From Fictibacillus nanhaiensis (GTDB taxonomy: Bacteria; Bacillota; Bacilli; Bacillales; Fictibacillaceae), in assembly GCF_023715445.1 (NCBI RefSeq), contig NZ_JAMBOD010000001.1, positions 124,001 through 188,000 on the forward strand: DNA of 64,000 nucleotides, written 5' to 3'. Under the pieces are notes generated by a model. That model had not been told where the DNA came from. It worked only from the letters and a program-made list of their open reading frames with translations, and searched no databases. The translations under genes and the position numbers were made by a program. This document shows positions 8,910-17,534 of the stretch, piece by piece. The first letter of the stretch is position 1, and each line of letters starts with the position of its first letter.

Positions 8910-9283
8910 CAGAATATAAAAACCTAGTACTTGCCAGCTACAAAACAGGGCAATATATAGGCGAAGCAGAAGATGAACGGAACCAAATGATTCTTGTCAA
9001 AGTCCTAGCCGTCATCACTCATCCTTGGCAAGGCGATCTGCATAATCCTAAGAATGCCGATGTCCCATTCTTCCAAGAACGAAGAGCATTAAGCGAAGGT
9101 GAAAGAGCATGGATGCCTGTTCATACAATTAAAGAATATGACGGGATTCTGCCATTATATAAGGATTCTTTAAAAAAGGCTTTATACGATTACATAGAAA
9201 AACTTAAAGAAGAAAATAGTGAATGGGCAGAACGGTCATTGCAATGCCTATATCAGTTAGAAAAAGATTATAAGCTTGATTAA
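8906..9283 (+). CDS. kapB: Kinase-associated protein B (KapB) homologue
   Basis: A 125-residue protein with the KapB core: YKTGQYIGE, VKVLAV, GDLHNPK and DVPFFQERRAL motifs. In B. subtilis, KapB is a lipoprotein needed for sporulation kinase KinB to feed the phosphorelay. Here the N-terminus (MTEYKNLVLAS) has no lipobox cysteine and no hydrophobic signal, so this version looks cytoplasmic. No kinB gene is adjacent. It overlaps the upstream 102-residue gene by four bases, and nadE follows 56 bases later. Family call is firm; involvement in KinB signalling is inferred. Confidence 0.85.
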   Translation: MTEYKNLVLASYKTGQYIGEAEDERNQMILVKVLAVITHPWQGDLHNPKNADVPFFQERRALSEGERAWMPVHTIKEYDGILPLYKDSLKKALYDYIEKLKEENSEWAERSLQCLYQLEKDYKLD

Positions 9284-9339
9284 AAACACATGACTTGTGG
9301 AAATGAAAGAACAAGTACATTTTAAAGGTGGCGATCTAA

Positions 9340-10161
9340 TTGGAATTGCAGCAAAAAGTGATCGAAGAGTTGCTGGTTAAACCTGAAATAGATGTAAAAG
9401 AAGAGATTAATGCACGAATCCAATTTCTTAAAGATTATGTGAAAAAAACTGGGATGAAAGGTTATGTGTTGGGCATTAGCGGCGGTCAGGATTCAACGCT
9501 CGCTGGAAAATTAGCTCAGATTGCAATGGAACAGCTTCGTGAAGAGACTGATGAGCAGTATCAATTTGTTGCTGTACGGCTCCCATATGGTGTTCAAAAA
9601 GACGAAGAGGATGCACAGCGTGCTTTAAAATTTATTAAGCCGCATGTTTCTCTTACAGTTAACATAAAGCCCGCAGTAGACGCATCAGTTCAAAATTTTA
9701 AAGAAGCAACAGAAAAAGATCTTTCTAATTTTCTAAAAGGGAATACGAAAGCACGCGAAAGAATGAAAGTTCAATATGATATCGCAGGTGCTTATCAATG
9801 CCTTGTTATCGGAACAGATCATGCAGCAGAAGCTATCACAGGATTTTTTACAAAGCATGGGGATGGAGCATGTGATATTGTTCCATTATTCGGTCTTAAT
9901 AAAAGACAAGGCAGAGCTTTGTTAAAACATTTAGGAGCAGATGAACGACTTTATTTAAAGGTCCCAACAGCAGATCTTGAAGATGACAAACCACTTATAC
10001 CTGATGAAACAGCATTAGGCGTAACATATGAAGAGATTGATGATTATTTGGAAGGAAAAGATATTACAACATCTTCAAAAGAAAAAATCGAAAAACGATT
10101 CCTTCAGACAATGCATAAGCGTAACCTCCCAGCTTCAATTCATGATACTTGGTGGAAATAA
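9340..10161 (+). CDS. nadE: Ammonia-dependent NAD+ synthetase
   Basis: A 273-residue adenine nucleotide alpha-hydrolase-type enzyme that makes NAD+ from deamido-NAD+, ATP and ammonia. The P-loop SGGQDS spans residues 47-52, followed by [11 protein letters not shown], and [21 protein letters not shown] binds ATP and substrate. There is no glutaminase domain, so it uses free ammonia. The start is TTG, supported by an AAAGGTGG ribosome site. Length matches B. subtilis NadE. It is the last gene of the kapB cluster and is followed by a terminator. Confidence 0.95.
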   Translation: MELQQKVIEELLVKPEIDVKEEINARIQFLKDYVKKTGMKGYVLGISGGQDSTLAGKLAQIAMEQLREETDEQYQFVAVRLPYGVQKDEEDAQRALKFIKPHVSLTVNIKPAVDASVQNFKEATEKDLSNFLKGNTKARERMKVQYDIAGAYQCLVIGTDHAAEAITGFFTKHGDGACDIVPLFGLNKRQGRALLKHLGADERLYLKVPTADLEDDKPLIPDETALGVTYEEIDDYLEGKDITTSSKEKIEKRFLQTMHKRNLPASIHDTWWK

Positions 10162-10168
10162 ATTTACG

Positions 10169-10195
10169 CACCTGGTTAACAAGCCAGGTGTTTTT
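10169..10195 (+). terminator. Rho-independent terminator after nadE
   Basis: A 7-bp stem CACCTGG/CCAGGTG with an 8-base loop is followed by TTTTTG. Confidence 0.8.
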
Positions 10196-10253
10196 GTTTG
10201 GACATATTTAGGTTATACTTGTTTTTGGAGAAAAGGGGAAGGAGATTCATATT

Positions 10254-10505
10254 TTGAGTAAAACAGCAAAAATCATTATGATCACAGGGATTGTATTTTT
10301 AGCTTATTTTGTTTTTGATTCGATTAATCGTGAGAATACACGAAAAGAACGCTTAAATGTAATAGATGCTCATTTTAATAAGCCATTTAAAATCGAAGAA
10401 GAACTAAAGGAACAATATGATGAAGATTTTCTTATTGAAATGGATAATGAATTTTATTTGGTAACTGTGAAAGACAATAAAGTTGTTAAGACAGTGAAAC
10501 AATAA
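10254..10505 (+). CDS. Small single-pass membrane protein, 83 residues
   Basis: The protein starts at TTG with an AAGGAG ribosome site. A single hydrophobic helix at about residues 5-24 is followed by a charged, acidic tail of about 60 residues rich in Lys, Glu and Asp. The short basic N-terminus suggests the tail lies outside the membrane. No family is recognised. It lies between two terminators and appears monocistronic. Confidence 0.65.
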   Translation: MSKTAKIIMITGIVFLAYFVFDSINRENTRKERLNVIDAHFNKPFKIEEELKEQYDEDFLIEMDNEFYLVTVKDNKVVKTVKQ

Positions 10506-10521
10506 AACCGCCATTTTGAAC

Positions 10522-10567
10522 TGCACCCCAATCGTTAGACACAACTAACAATGGGGGGTGCGGTTTT
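10522..10567 (+). terminator. Terminator-like hairpin resembling an insertion-sequence end
   Basis: An imperfect long stem pairs TGCACCCC and CGTTAG on the left with CTAAC and GGGGTGC on the right and is followed by TTTTTT. It can terminate the small membrane protein gene. The GCACCCC...CGTTAGACA sequence resembles the ends of IS3/IS150-type elements as I recall them, but no transposase is present. Confidence 0.6.
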
Positions 10568-10610
10568 TTATTTAGGCTGTTTTCGTATTCATTGTTGTTT
10601 TTTGAAAGTA

Positions 10611-10828
10611 GTTGATCTCCGTTTCAGGATGCTCGCTTTCCGCGGAGGGTAAGGTGAGCTTTGGAGGAAGATGGGTAAAGACTCGTATTCAAGGAAGAAT
10701 TTGTGCTCCTGCGTCTGCAAGAAAATTCTACCGAAGCGGGCTTCCTCGTCGCATGCCTTGCGAGAAGTATTCTCAGGTGGTTGGCACGCTAATCCCGCAG
10801 GAGTCTCGCACCTTACACTCCAATCAAC
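10611..10828. repeat. Dispersed Bacillus-type imperfect inverted repeat, about 218 bp
   Basis: The element begins GTTGATCTCC and ends CCAATCAAC, with imperfectly inverted outer arms that include CGCTTTCCGCGG on the left and CCGCAGGAGTCTCGC on the right. Its composition is GC-richer than the flanks. It matches my memory of a repeat scattered through many Bacillaceae genomes. Short open frames cross it on both strands, but they have no ribosome sites and look spurious. It explains most of the gene-free interval 10506-11080; the rest (10829-11080) holds no gene I can support. Confidence 0.75.
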
Positions 10829-11080
10829 ATGCCGCTGGAAGCACAAAAATCCCCCCAGAAGCAACAATCTTTTAGAAAAGAACCTTTATTTATAAGAAAA
10901 TAGTATATAACATGCAAAGTCAGTAGGTCATTATACTTATAATCATATAAGAAACTTTTATATAAAAAGTTCTTTAGGAGCAATTTTCTTTACAATTGAA
11001 AATCTTAGATAACTCTTATCAATTCCTGTGCTATGATTTTTTTGGTTTTACAAAATCTTAGCAAAAAAGGGGTTTGATAT

Positions 11081-13030
11081 ATGAACTGGAAAAAATGTTT
11101 ATCTGCATTCGTTATTATGTCTTCCGTTCTTTCTGTACAATCACCGCTAGATTCAGGAGCTGAGGCAGCAGGAACAGTCCAAGGTCCAGTTATTACTGAA
11201 ATAGCTTGGATGGGGACAACTGCTGATGCGAATGACGAGTGGATTGAACTTTACAATCCTACAAATCAAGTTATACAACTGGATGGCTGGACGCTTAGAG
11301 CATCAGATGGAACTCCATCTATTCAACTTAGTGGTTCCATTAGTCCTGGAGATACATACTTGCTGGAAAGAACGGATGATACTACAGTTCCTGGAATTGC
11401 TGCTTATCAGATTTTCACAGGTGCTCTTTCAAATACAGGTGAGATATTAGAACTTGTTAATTCATCAAATCAAATAAGTGATACCATTTCAAAATGGTAT
11501 GCAGGTGATTCCGCATCAAGAGCAACTATGGAAAGGAAAAGCACATCTGCAAGCGGCGATGATCCTCTGAATTGGCAAACAGCAACAGCAGGGTATGATA
11601 CTGGATTCGGTACGCCCGGAACAGTAAGCAGTACGTCAAACGGTCAGACAGAACATATAAATAATGTAAGCAATGTAGCGGGAGCAATAAACGTTTATTT
11701 TAATAAAAGTGCATTAACACAATTTGCAACACCAGGTAATACAGCAAATTATAACGTGAACTTAGAAAACAGGCTGTTGAACCGAATAAACGAAGCAACA
11801 GAATCGATTGATATTGCTACATATGAGATAAATCTTCCTAACGTAGTAAATGCGTTGATTGAAAAAGCTGCATCAGGGGTTACAGTTCGAATGATCGCGG
11901 ATGCCAAACCATTAAGTGATCCTGAGCATGATGCTAGATATGAGCTTATGAAACTATATTTAGAAAAATTATCTAGAGGAAAAGACGGAAAAGTAAACAC
12001 CTCAGATGATGTTCATATTTTTTCAGATTCTATTGTTTTTGCAGTTGAAGATACAGCAAAACGAACAGAATATAACCTTCCTCAAACCGGCTATCAAGAT
12101 TTCTCTCAGCAAACAGTGGAAGTGGGGAGCAACAGTCAAACCGGATATATGCTGGTTGATGGAGAATCAAAAAGTTCTAACTCCTATTATTCACCTGATG
12201 ATCAAATGCATAATAAATTTTTGATAATCGATAGAAAATGGGTATTTACAGGAAGCTGGAACTTTACAACAACTGGCCTTTATGGCACTGACGAAAATAG
12301 AGCAGCAGGAATATTAGATGGAAACTCCAATCATTCTATTGAGTTGCATTCAAGTGAACTATCAGACATTTATAAAACGGAGTTTGATGAAATGTGGGGA
12401 AGTACAAGTTTGACACCAAATGCAACTGTTTCCAACTTCGGCTCTCGTAAATCAGATAATACGCCACACCAGGTTATAGTTGGAGAAAAGGTGATAGAAG
12501 TCTATTTTTCTCCAGGAGATAATGCAGTACCAAAAATGAACGAAACCATTGAATCATCAGCTCATCAAAATACGTATTTCAGTATCTTTGCCTGGTCTGA
12601 TCAATCCCTTGTCGATACACTTAAAGTGAAATGGGAAGGGTCATCAAATGATATGGAAGGTACACTTACTGGTTTTGATATAAAAGGGGTATTTGACGAT
12701 TCATTCTGGAGTATGTGGTGGTCAGCATCAGTTGATATGACGGGTAGAACTGCTTCCCAAACGAGCACAAACAATCCCAATACCCGCTGGAAGAACCCAG
12801 CACCGGTATATATGGATAAGGAATCAAGAAAACTTCACCATAAATATTTTATTATTGATGCTGATACATCCAGTGACCCTCTAGTGATTACAGGTTCTAC
12901 TAACTGGAGCACGAACGGAAATGATGTTAATGATGAAAATGCATTGTGGATTCATGACTTGGCTATAACAAATCAATTTAAACAAGAATTTATGGCAAGG
13001 TATGAACAAGCAGGCGGATCTATAGAATAA
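11081..13030 (+). CDS. Secreted lamin-tail/phospholipase D-domain protein
   Basis: A 649-residue protein with an N-terminal signal peptide (MNWKKCLSAFVIMSSV..., predicted cleavage near AEA-AG, about residue 30). Residues about 35-160 form a lamin-tail domain (ITEIAWMG, NDEWIELYNP, GWTLRASDG). Two phospholipase D half-sites follow: His377/Lys379/Asp384 in HNKFLIID with GSWNFTTTG, and His586/Lys588/Asp593 in HHKYFIID with GSTNWS. Both HxKxxxxD motifs are intact, so a phosphodiesterase (nuclease or phospholipase) is likely. The lamin-tail domain often accompanies extracellular nucleases. Promoter not clear; own terminator follows. Substrate unknown. Confidence 0.88.
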   Translation: MNWKKCLSAFVIMSSVLSVQSPLDSGAEAAGTVQGPVITEIAWMGTTADANDEWIELYNPTNQVIQLDGWTLRASDGTPSIQLSGSISPGDTYLLERTDDTTVPGIAAYQIFTGALSNTGEILELVNSSNQISDTISKWYAGDSASRATMERKSTSASGDDPLNWQTATAGYDTGFGTPGTVSSTSNGQTEHINNVSNVAGAINVYFNKSALTQFATPGNTANYNVNLENRLLNRINEATESIDIATYEINLPNVVNALIEKAASGVTVRMIADAKPLSDPEHDARYELMKLYLEKLSRGKDGKVNTSDDVHIFSDSIVFAVEDTAKRTEYNLPQTGYQDFSQQTVEVGSNSQTGYMLVDGESKSSNSYYSPDDQMHNKFLIIDRKWVFTGSWNFTTTGLYGTDENRAAGILDGNSNHSIELHSSELSDIYKTEFDEMWGSTSLTPNATVSNFGSRKSDNTPHQVIVGEKVIEVYFSPGDNAVPKMNETIESSAHQNTYFSIFAWSDQSLVDTLKVKWEGSSNDMEGTLTGFDIKGVFDDSFWSMWWSASVDMTGRTASQTSTNNPNTRWKNPAPVYMDKESRKLHHKYFIIDADTSSDPLVITGSTNWSTNGNDVNDENALWIHDLAITNQFKQEFMARYEQAGGSIE

Positions 13031-13047
13031 ATAATAAAAAAGTATTG

Positions 13048-13077
13048 AAGTGACTCTTGAAGGGAGTCACTTTTTCA
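13048..13077 (+). terminator. Rho-independent terminator
   Basis: A perfect 9-bp stem AAGTGACTC/GAGTCACTT with a 7-base loop runs into a T-tract. Confidence 0.88.
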
Positions 13078-13134
13078 TTTAAAGTAGATGAAAGCTCATT
13101 AACATACATATAATATATAAGAGGTGGTTAAATC

Positions 13135-14004
13135 ATGGAAAATTCATACGTTTTATATCATGATCAGATCATAAAGAATGGTTCAATACCCGTAGATGTT
13201 GAAGATAGAGGTTACTTGTTTGGCGATGGCATCTATGAAGTCGTGTTTGTATATGACAGCAAGCCATTTGCATTTGATGAGCACTTTGACCGTTTTGTGC
13301 AAAGTGCAAAAAAATTAGAGCTTGCGATTCCCTATGATATTCCGACATTCAAACACCTTACTGAAGAATTAATCACGAAGAACAATGTTGTAAACGGTAT
13401 GGTCTATATTCAAATGACAAGGGGAGTTGCCCCTCGTAATCACTTATATGAACGCAACATGCAAAGTGTAGTTACTGGGTTTGCAAAATCAGTTTCTTTA
13501 GATTCTATTGCACAATCTCAGTCTAAGGGTATACAAACGTACTTAACAAAAGATATCCGCTGGCTTCGCTGTGATATAAAAAGTTTAAATTTACTCGGAA
13601 ATGTTATGGCAAAGAGAGAAGCTGCTGATTTTGACTGTCAAGAAGCAATTCAGCATAGAGATGGAGTTGTTACTGAAGGTTCATCATCAAACGTATTTAT
13701 AGTTAAAGACGGTACACTGAAAACACATCCTGCAACGAATCTTATTTTAAATGGGATTACCCGGCAGATTGTACTAAAAATTGCTGAACAGCTTCACGTT
13801 CCGGTACTTGAAGAGTCTTTCACTGTAGATGAATTGAAAGAGGCAGATGAAGTCTTTATTACAAGTACAACTATGGAAGTTACTCCTGTTGTTAAACTTA
13901 AGGGTGAACAAGAACAAACTTATAAAATCGGACCTGTGACAACAGAATTTCAAAAGCATTTTAAGAAACAAATAGAAAAAAGTACTTCAACCCTGAAATC
14001 TTAA
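13135..14004 (+). CDS. dat: D-amino-acid (D-alanine) aminotransferase
   Basis: A 289-residue fold-type IV PLP enzyme that interconverts D-alanine and 2-oxoglutarate with pyruvate and D-glutamate, supplying D-amino acids for the cell wall. The N-terminal DRGYLFGDGIYEV motif, the PLP lysine (Lys149 in DIKSLNLLGN), the TEGSSSNVF phosphate-binding loop and the TSTTMEVTPV loop are all present. The ATG has a GAGGTGG ribosome site. The DUF502 gene starts 20 bases downstream, so the two form an operon ending at 14632. Confidence 0.95.
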   Translation: MENSYVLYHDQIIKNGSIPVDVEDRGYLFGDGIYEVVFVYDSKPFAFDEHFDRFVQSAKKLELAIPYDIPTFKHLTEELITKNNVVNGMVYIQMTRGVAPRNHLYERNMQSVVTGFAKSVSLDSIAQSQSKGIQTYLTKDIRWLRCDIKSLNLLGNVMAKREAADFDCQEAIQHRDGVVTEGSSSNVFIVKDGTLKTHPATNLILNGITRQIVLKIAEQLHVPVLEESFTVDELKEADEVFITSTTMEVTPVVKLKGEQEQTYKIGPVTTEFQKHFKKQIEKSTSTLKS

Positions 14005-14024
14005 ACTTAACTCTAGAGGAAATA

Positions 14025-14597
14025 ATGAAAACTTTGCTGAAATATTTTATTAATGGCTTATTAACGATTCTTCCTATCGTTCTAGCTGTATATATTATCT
14101 ATAAAATTTTTAGATTCTTGGACAGCATCCTCGGAAATTTATTAAAGGATGTTCTAAAGGAAGACTATATACCCGGTATCGGTCTTGTAACCACAATTAT
14201 TTTAATCACAGTGTTAGGCTGGATGTCTACTCAATATATTTCTGGAAAGATATTTAAACTGATTGACCGCGTTCTTGAAAAAACACCATTTGTAAAAACA
14301 GTCTATACGGTGATTAAGGACACGATACACTCTCTATTTGGTGAAAAACGATCATTTTCAACAGTGGTCCTCATCGAATATCCAGAACTTAATATGAAAA
14401 GCATCGGGTTCATAACAACTGAAGAGTTAACCAGTTTGGGGGACGAATTGGCCGACCATGTTGCTGTTTATATACCACAGACTTTTCAAATTGCAGGATT
14501 TACATTTTTAGTTCCAAAAGACAGAGTTAAAATTCTAGATGTAAAACCAGAAGAAGCCATGAAATTCTTATTATCTGGTGGAGTAGCAACAAAATAA
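14025..14597 (+). CDS. DUF502 family membrane protein
   Basis: A 190-residue protein with two N-terminal membrane helices (about residues 8-30 and 55-75) and a soluble C-terminal domain with EKTPFVKTVYTVIKD and FGEKRSFSTVVLIEYP segments, which are DUF502 signatures. Function is unknown. It follows dat by 20 bases with an AGAGGAAA ribosome site and shares its transcript. Confidence 0.88.
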   Translation: MKTLLKYFINGLLTILPIVLAVYIIYKIFRFLDSILGNLLKDVLKEDYIPGIGLVTTIILITVLGWMSTQYISGKIFKLIDRVLEKTPFVKTVYTVIKDTIHSLFGEKRSFSTVVLIEYPELNMKSIGFITTEELTSLGDELADHVAVYIPQTFQIAGFTFLVPKDRVKILDVKPEEAMKFLLSGGVATK

Positions 14598-14602
14598 TGA
14601 AG

Positions 14603-14632
14603 AAGTACCCTTGTACGTGGGGGTGCTTTTTT
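14603..14632 (+). terminator. Rho-independent terminator of dat-DUF502
   Basis: An 8-bp stem AAGTACCC/GGGTGCTT with one G-U pair is followed by TTTTTT. Confidence 0.75.
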
Positions 14633-14676
14633 GTGTTATTAACCTTTTGAAGCATTTATACCTTTTAATCAAAAAA

Positions 14677-14705
14677 AATAGAAGCCTTAAAGAAAGGCGT
14701 CTATT
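14677..14705 (-). terminator. Rho-independent terminator of the YppG-like gene
   Basis: On the minus strand AATAGA and GCCTT pair with AAGGC and TCTATT around one mismatch, followed by eight T residues. The stem overlaps the stop codon of the gene. Confidence 0.7.
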
Positions 14706-15084
14706 TAAATAAAGAAAAGATGTTTCCCATCTGCTGGGCAAGACCCATAAATTGGTTTGCTCCACCCATTACTTTGCTGAAGTTTAGTCCAGAACCTTGT
14801 GTGTTAGGAAACATTGCAGAGTTCTGACCGCCTTGCTGCTGATTAAACGGCATGCCTTGCATCATAGGATGGGGAACAAGTCCCGGCGGCATCATTGGCG
14901 GCATCATTGGCATAAATGGCTGAGCAAATCCTTGTGTATATTGCTGCTGCATAGAAGCTGGTGCTGCTGGTGCATAAGGAGGTCTGTCAGGTATGTTTTG
15001 GCTTTGTGAGAATACCTTTGACGAAGGAGTCGAAAAAGGATCATAACCTCCATAGGGGAACATTCTTACAGATTTCTCTTTCAA
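14701..15084 (-). CDS. YppG-like Pro/Gln/Met-rich protein
   Basis: A 127-residue low-complexity protein rich in Pro, Met and Gln (PMMPPMMPPG near the middle) with a conserved-looking C-terminus (NFSKVMGGANQFMGLAQQMG). That pattern fits YppG-like or YqfQ-like proteins of Bacillus, which include spore-associated members. The TTG start at 15084 is supported by a GAGGTGA ribosome site 6 bases upstream; an ATG 21 bases further in is less well placed. No signal peptide or helix. Family call is tentative. Confidence 0.7.
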   Translation of the reverse strand: MKEKSVRMFPYGGYDPFSTPSSKVFSQSQNIPDRPPYAPAAPASMQQQYTQGFAQPFMPMMPPMMPPGLVPHPMMQGMPFNQQQGGQNSAMFPNTQGSGLNFSKVMGGANQFMGLAQQMGNIFSLFK

Positions 15085-15214
15085 AAAAAATCACCTCAAA
15101 ATAGTTTCAATATATATATATTCAACTATATAAAAAGGGACATCAACCATAGTAGGAACTGATTAAAACGCCCGGTCCAATTTTTACATGGCAAATCAAA
15201 TCAAAAATAAAAAA

Positions 15215-15244
15215 CGCACAAAGCTATTGTAAAAGCTTTGTGCG
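15215..15244 (-). terminator. Rho-independent terminator after proI
   Basis: On the minus strand a perfect 11-bp stem CGCACAAAGCT/AGCTTTGTGCG is followed by TTTTTTA. Confidence 0.9.
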
Positions 15245-15257
15245 CTTATCTTTTATA

Positions 15258-16097
15258 TTAGAGTACGGGTATTTTTTCAAACTCTTTACGTAATGTTTTA
15301 GATCTTTCAGCAGCATTTTCTACCGCTGCTTCTATTGCTTTTCCTCCGCCATTTTCATCAAGAGCATCAAGACCAGCTGCGGTAGTACCGTTCGGAGAAG
15401 TAACCTTCTTACGCAGTTCTGCAGGAGAATCATCTGACTCCATAACCATCTTGCTAGCCCCATATAAGGTTTGAGCTGCAATGTCACGCGCCATCTCCCG
15501 GTCGAGACCTTTTTCAACAGCTACATCTTCCATATGCTCTAATAGATAGTAAAAATAAGCCGGTCCGCTTCCCGCAATCCCTGTGAAAACATCCATATGT
15601 TTTTCAGAGATGATTTTAACTTTTCCAATTGCTTTAGATAATTCTTGAGCTAAATCCAAATCTTCTTTTTTTACAAACTTTCCTGCACTGATTCCTGTTA
15701 TAGATTCACCAATCATACTTGATGTGTTAGGCATAACACGGATGACAGCGAGGTGTTTGCTGATAATTTCTTCAATAAAACCTGTAGAGATTCCAGCAAG
15801 CACAGATAGAAGCACTTGATGGTCTTGTAATTTCGGTTTTAATAGTTGCAGAACTTCTTCTGCTTGTTTTGGTTTTACCGCAAGAATAATCACATCTGTA
15901 ATCTTTAATGAAAGCTCATTAAACGATACAGCCTGAATATTGTATTTGTTAATAAGTTCAGTTCTTCTTTCAGTATTAGAATGATTAGCTGCAGTAATCC
16001 TTTCAGGCGAAATACCAGCTTTATTAATAAGGCCGGATATCATTGCCTCCGCCATTGATCCTGCACCAATAAAAGAAATGTTTCTGTATTTTAACAT
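15258..16097 (-). CDS. proI: Pyrroline-5-carboxylate reductase
   Basis: A 279-residue Rossmann enzyme that reduces pyrroline-5-carboxylate to proline, the last step of proline synthesis. The NAD(P)-binding motif ISFIGAGSMAEAM is at residues 8-20, and the family signature SPNGTTAAGLDALDE lies near the C-terminus. VIRVMPNT and GSGPAYFYYLLE segments are also typical. The start ATG has an AGAGGGG ribosome site. It is monocistronic and ends at its own terminator. B. subtilis has several paralogues (ProG, ProH, ProI); the choice of symbol is by overall similarity and is not certain. Confidence 0.9.
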   Translation of the reverse strand: MLKYRNISFIGAGSMAEAMISGLINKAGISPERITAANHSNTERRTELINKYNIQAVSFNELSLKITDVIILAVKPKQAEEVLQLLKPKLQDHQVLLSVLAGISTGFIEEIISKHLAVIRVMPNTSSMIGESITGISAGKFVKKEDLDLAQELSKAIGKVKIISEKHMDVFTGIAGSGPAYFYYLLEHMEDVAVEKGLDREMARDIAAQTLYGASKMVMESDDSPAELRKKVTSPNGTTAAGLDALDENGGGKAIEAAVENAAERSKTLRKEFEKIPVL

Positions 16098-16244
16098 GCA
16101 ACCCCTCTTTCAAAAATTTAACTATTGTTTATAAAGTACTATGTTAACATGTTCACATTAAGATGCAAGTTTATCTGTTCAATATTACAGGATTGTAATA
16201 TGATTTTTACAGTAAAGCGTTTTCTATTAAGGGGTGAAGGAAAA

Positions 16245-16652
16245 ATGAAATTTTATATGGCTTCAGGTTTTCAAAACAAGGAGCTTGTTCAAAAAGTAGC
16301 ACAAGATATTGAAATACAGCTGGGATGGGAACGAACGTATGATTGGACTCAGAATATAAGAGCACAAACGATTGTTGCACTAACAGATATCGGTATAAAA
16401 GAGTATGAAGGGGTACTAAATGCAGATGTGGTTATCGTCATTCTGCCCGGAGGAAAAGGATGTCATACTGAGATGGGAATTGCCATCGGAAGCCAAAAAC
16501 ATCTTTTAATATATGACCCGGACAGAACATTAGATAACCTGGATAACGCAACTACTTTCTATTTTCTTCCCCAAATCAGACGGTGGAATGGAGATATAAA
16601 TGAATTGTACACAATGGGACTAGAACCAAGTAATTATTCAGCTCGTTTATAG
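16245..16652 (+). CDS. Nucleoside 2-deoxyribosyltransferase-like protein
   Basis: A 135-residue protein starting MKFYMASGF with a GGGGTGAAGG ribosome site. An upstream in-frame extension to 16125 lacks a ribosome site and is rejected. The LNADVVIVILPGGKGCHTEMGIAIG segment is the hallmark of the nucleoside 2-deoxyribosyltransferase/YtoQ-like fold: an Asp loop, then a glycine loop and a catalytic-type Glu. True activity on nucleosides is not certain. The 3' end overlaps the convergent SGNH hydrolase gene by 19 bases. Confidence 0.75.
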   Translation: MKFYMASGFQNKELVQKVAQDIEIQLGWERTYDWTQNIRAQTIVALTDIGIKEYEGVLNADVVIVILPGGKGCHTEMGIAIGSQKHLLIYDPDRTLDNLDNATTFYFLPQIRRWNGDINELYTMGLEPSNYSARL

Positions 16653-17458
16653 GAATGGTTTTGAAAAGCAGTAATTGTTTTTTCTGCAATCCTTTCGTAA
16701 CCTTCATCATTTGGATGAATAGAATCATAAAGCCACTTATTCATATCTTCTGTTTGTAGAGCATCACTCACTGGAACAACAATCGCCGGTTTATGTGAAA
16801 GAGCCGTTTCGTAAGCAATCAAGTTCCAGTCATTCAATAATTTCTCTGTAGCTGGATAATAATTTTTCTCAGCGTTTACAACATTATATAATTCATTTAA
16901 AACCAATATAGCATCAGGATTGTGTGAACGGATTAATTCAAATATTTCTGCAAGATTTTTTTCATAATTACTTTTTACTTCGTCATATCTTTGAATTGCT
17001 TTTAATGGTCCTTCTTCTTTTGCTATTTGAACGAGGTCATTGCCTCCAATATTAATAGTGATGATGTCTGCTTTTTTGACAGATTGCTGTACCGCTGGAA
17101 TTTGCAGCTGGTTTAATAAACCTTGGCTTGTTGAGCCGGATATCCCTTGGTTTTCAAGTACGAATGTCTTGGCTGTTAAGCTTTCCAGATTAGTGTTCAC
17201 TTTTTGTACAAATCCGCCTTCATCAGAGCCTCTTCCTTGTGCAACAGAATCTCCAAGCACAAGATGGTTAAATGAGGATTTTGGGCTGTCTTTTAAATAA
17301 TCCAGATAAGTGACCTGCTTGGATTTTTTATCATTATTATTTACAATGACCGATGCTTCCTTTATCTGATTTATTTTATATTGAGGATAGTAATACCACC
17401 ATACTGTTCCGGTTATTAGCAAAAGAAGAAGTAAGGATACAATATATCTTTTTTTCAC
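16634..17458 (-). CDS. SGNH/GDSL-type hydrolase, membrane-anchored or secreted
   Basis: The GTG start at 17458 has a perfect AAGGAGG ribosome site; an ATG further upstream at 17476 lies before that site and is rejected. Of 274 residues, about 5-22 form a hydrophobic signal anchor. The SGNH blocks are clear: GDSVAQG (nucleophile Ser), the oxyanion Gly in NQGISGS, GGND, and DSIHPNDEGY (Asp/His). Family members are lipases or acyl esterases such as B. subtilis YpmR. Substrate unknown. It converges on the deoxyribosyltransferase-like gene. Confidence 0.88.
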   Translation of the reverse strand: MKKRYIVSLLLLLLITGTVWWYYYPQYKINQIKEASVIVNNNDKKSKQVTYLDYLKDSPKSSFNHLVLGDSVAQGRGSDEGGFVQKVNTNLESLTAKTFVLENQGISGSTSQGLLNQLQIPAVQQSVKKADIITINIGGNDLVQIAKEEGPLKAIQRYDEVKSNYEKNLAEIFELIRSHNPDAILVLNELYNVVNAEKNYYPATEKLLNDWNLIAYETALSHKPAIVVPVSDALQTEDMNKWLYDSIHPNDEGYERIAEKTITAFQNHSYKRAE

Positions 17459-17534
17459 TTTTATCCTCCTTCTCAAAAAATTATATATTTAAAGATATTA
17501 ACATAAATATGCCTAGAAAGTGCAGGGTGACGAT

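Noticed and set aside
10589-10895. Open frames of 74-92 codons on both strands
   Set aside because: They lie within the dispersed inverted repeat, have no ribosome sites and unlikely composition (Cys/Trp/Pro-rich), so they are read-through of a structured repeat.
16125-16244. N-terminal extension of the deoxyribosyltransferase-like protein
   Set aside because: No ribosome site before 16125, while 16245 has a good one and gives the family N-terminus.
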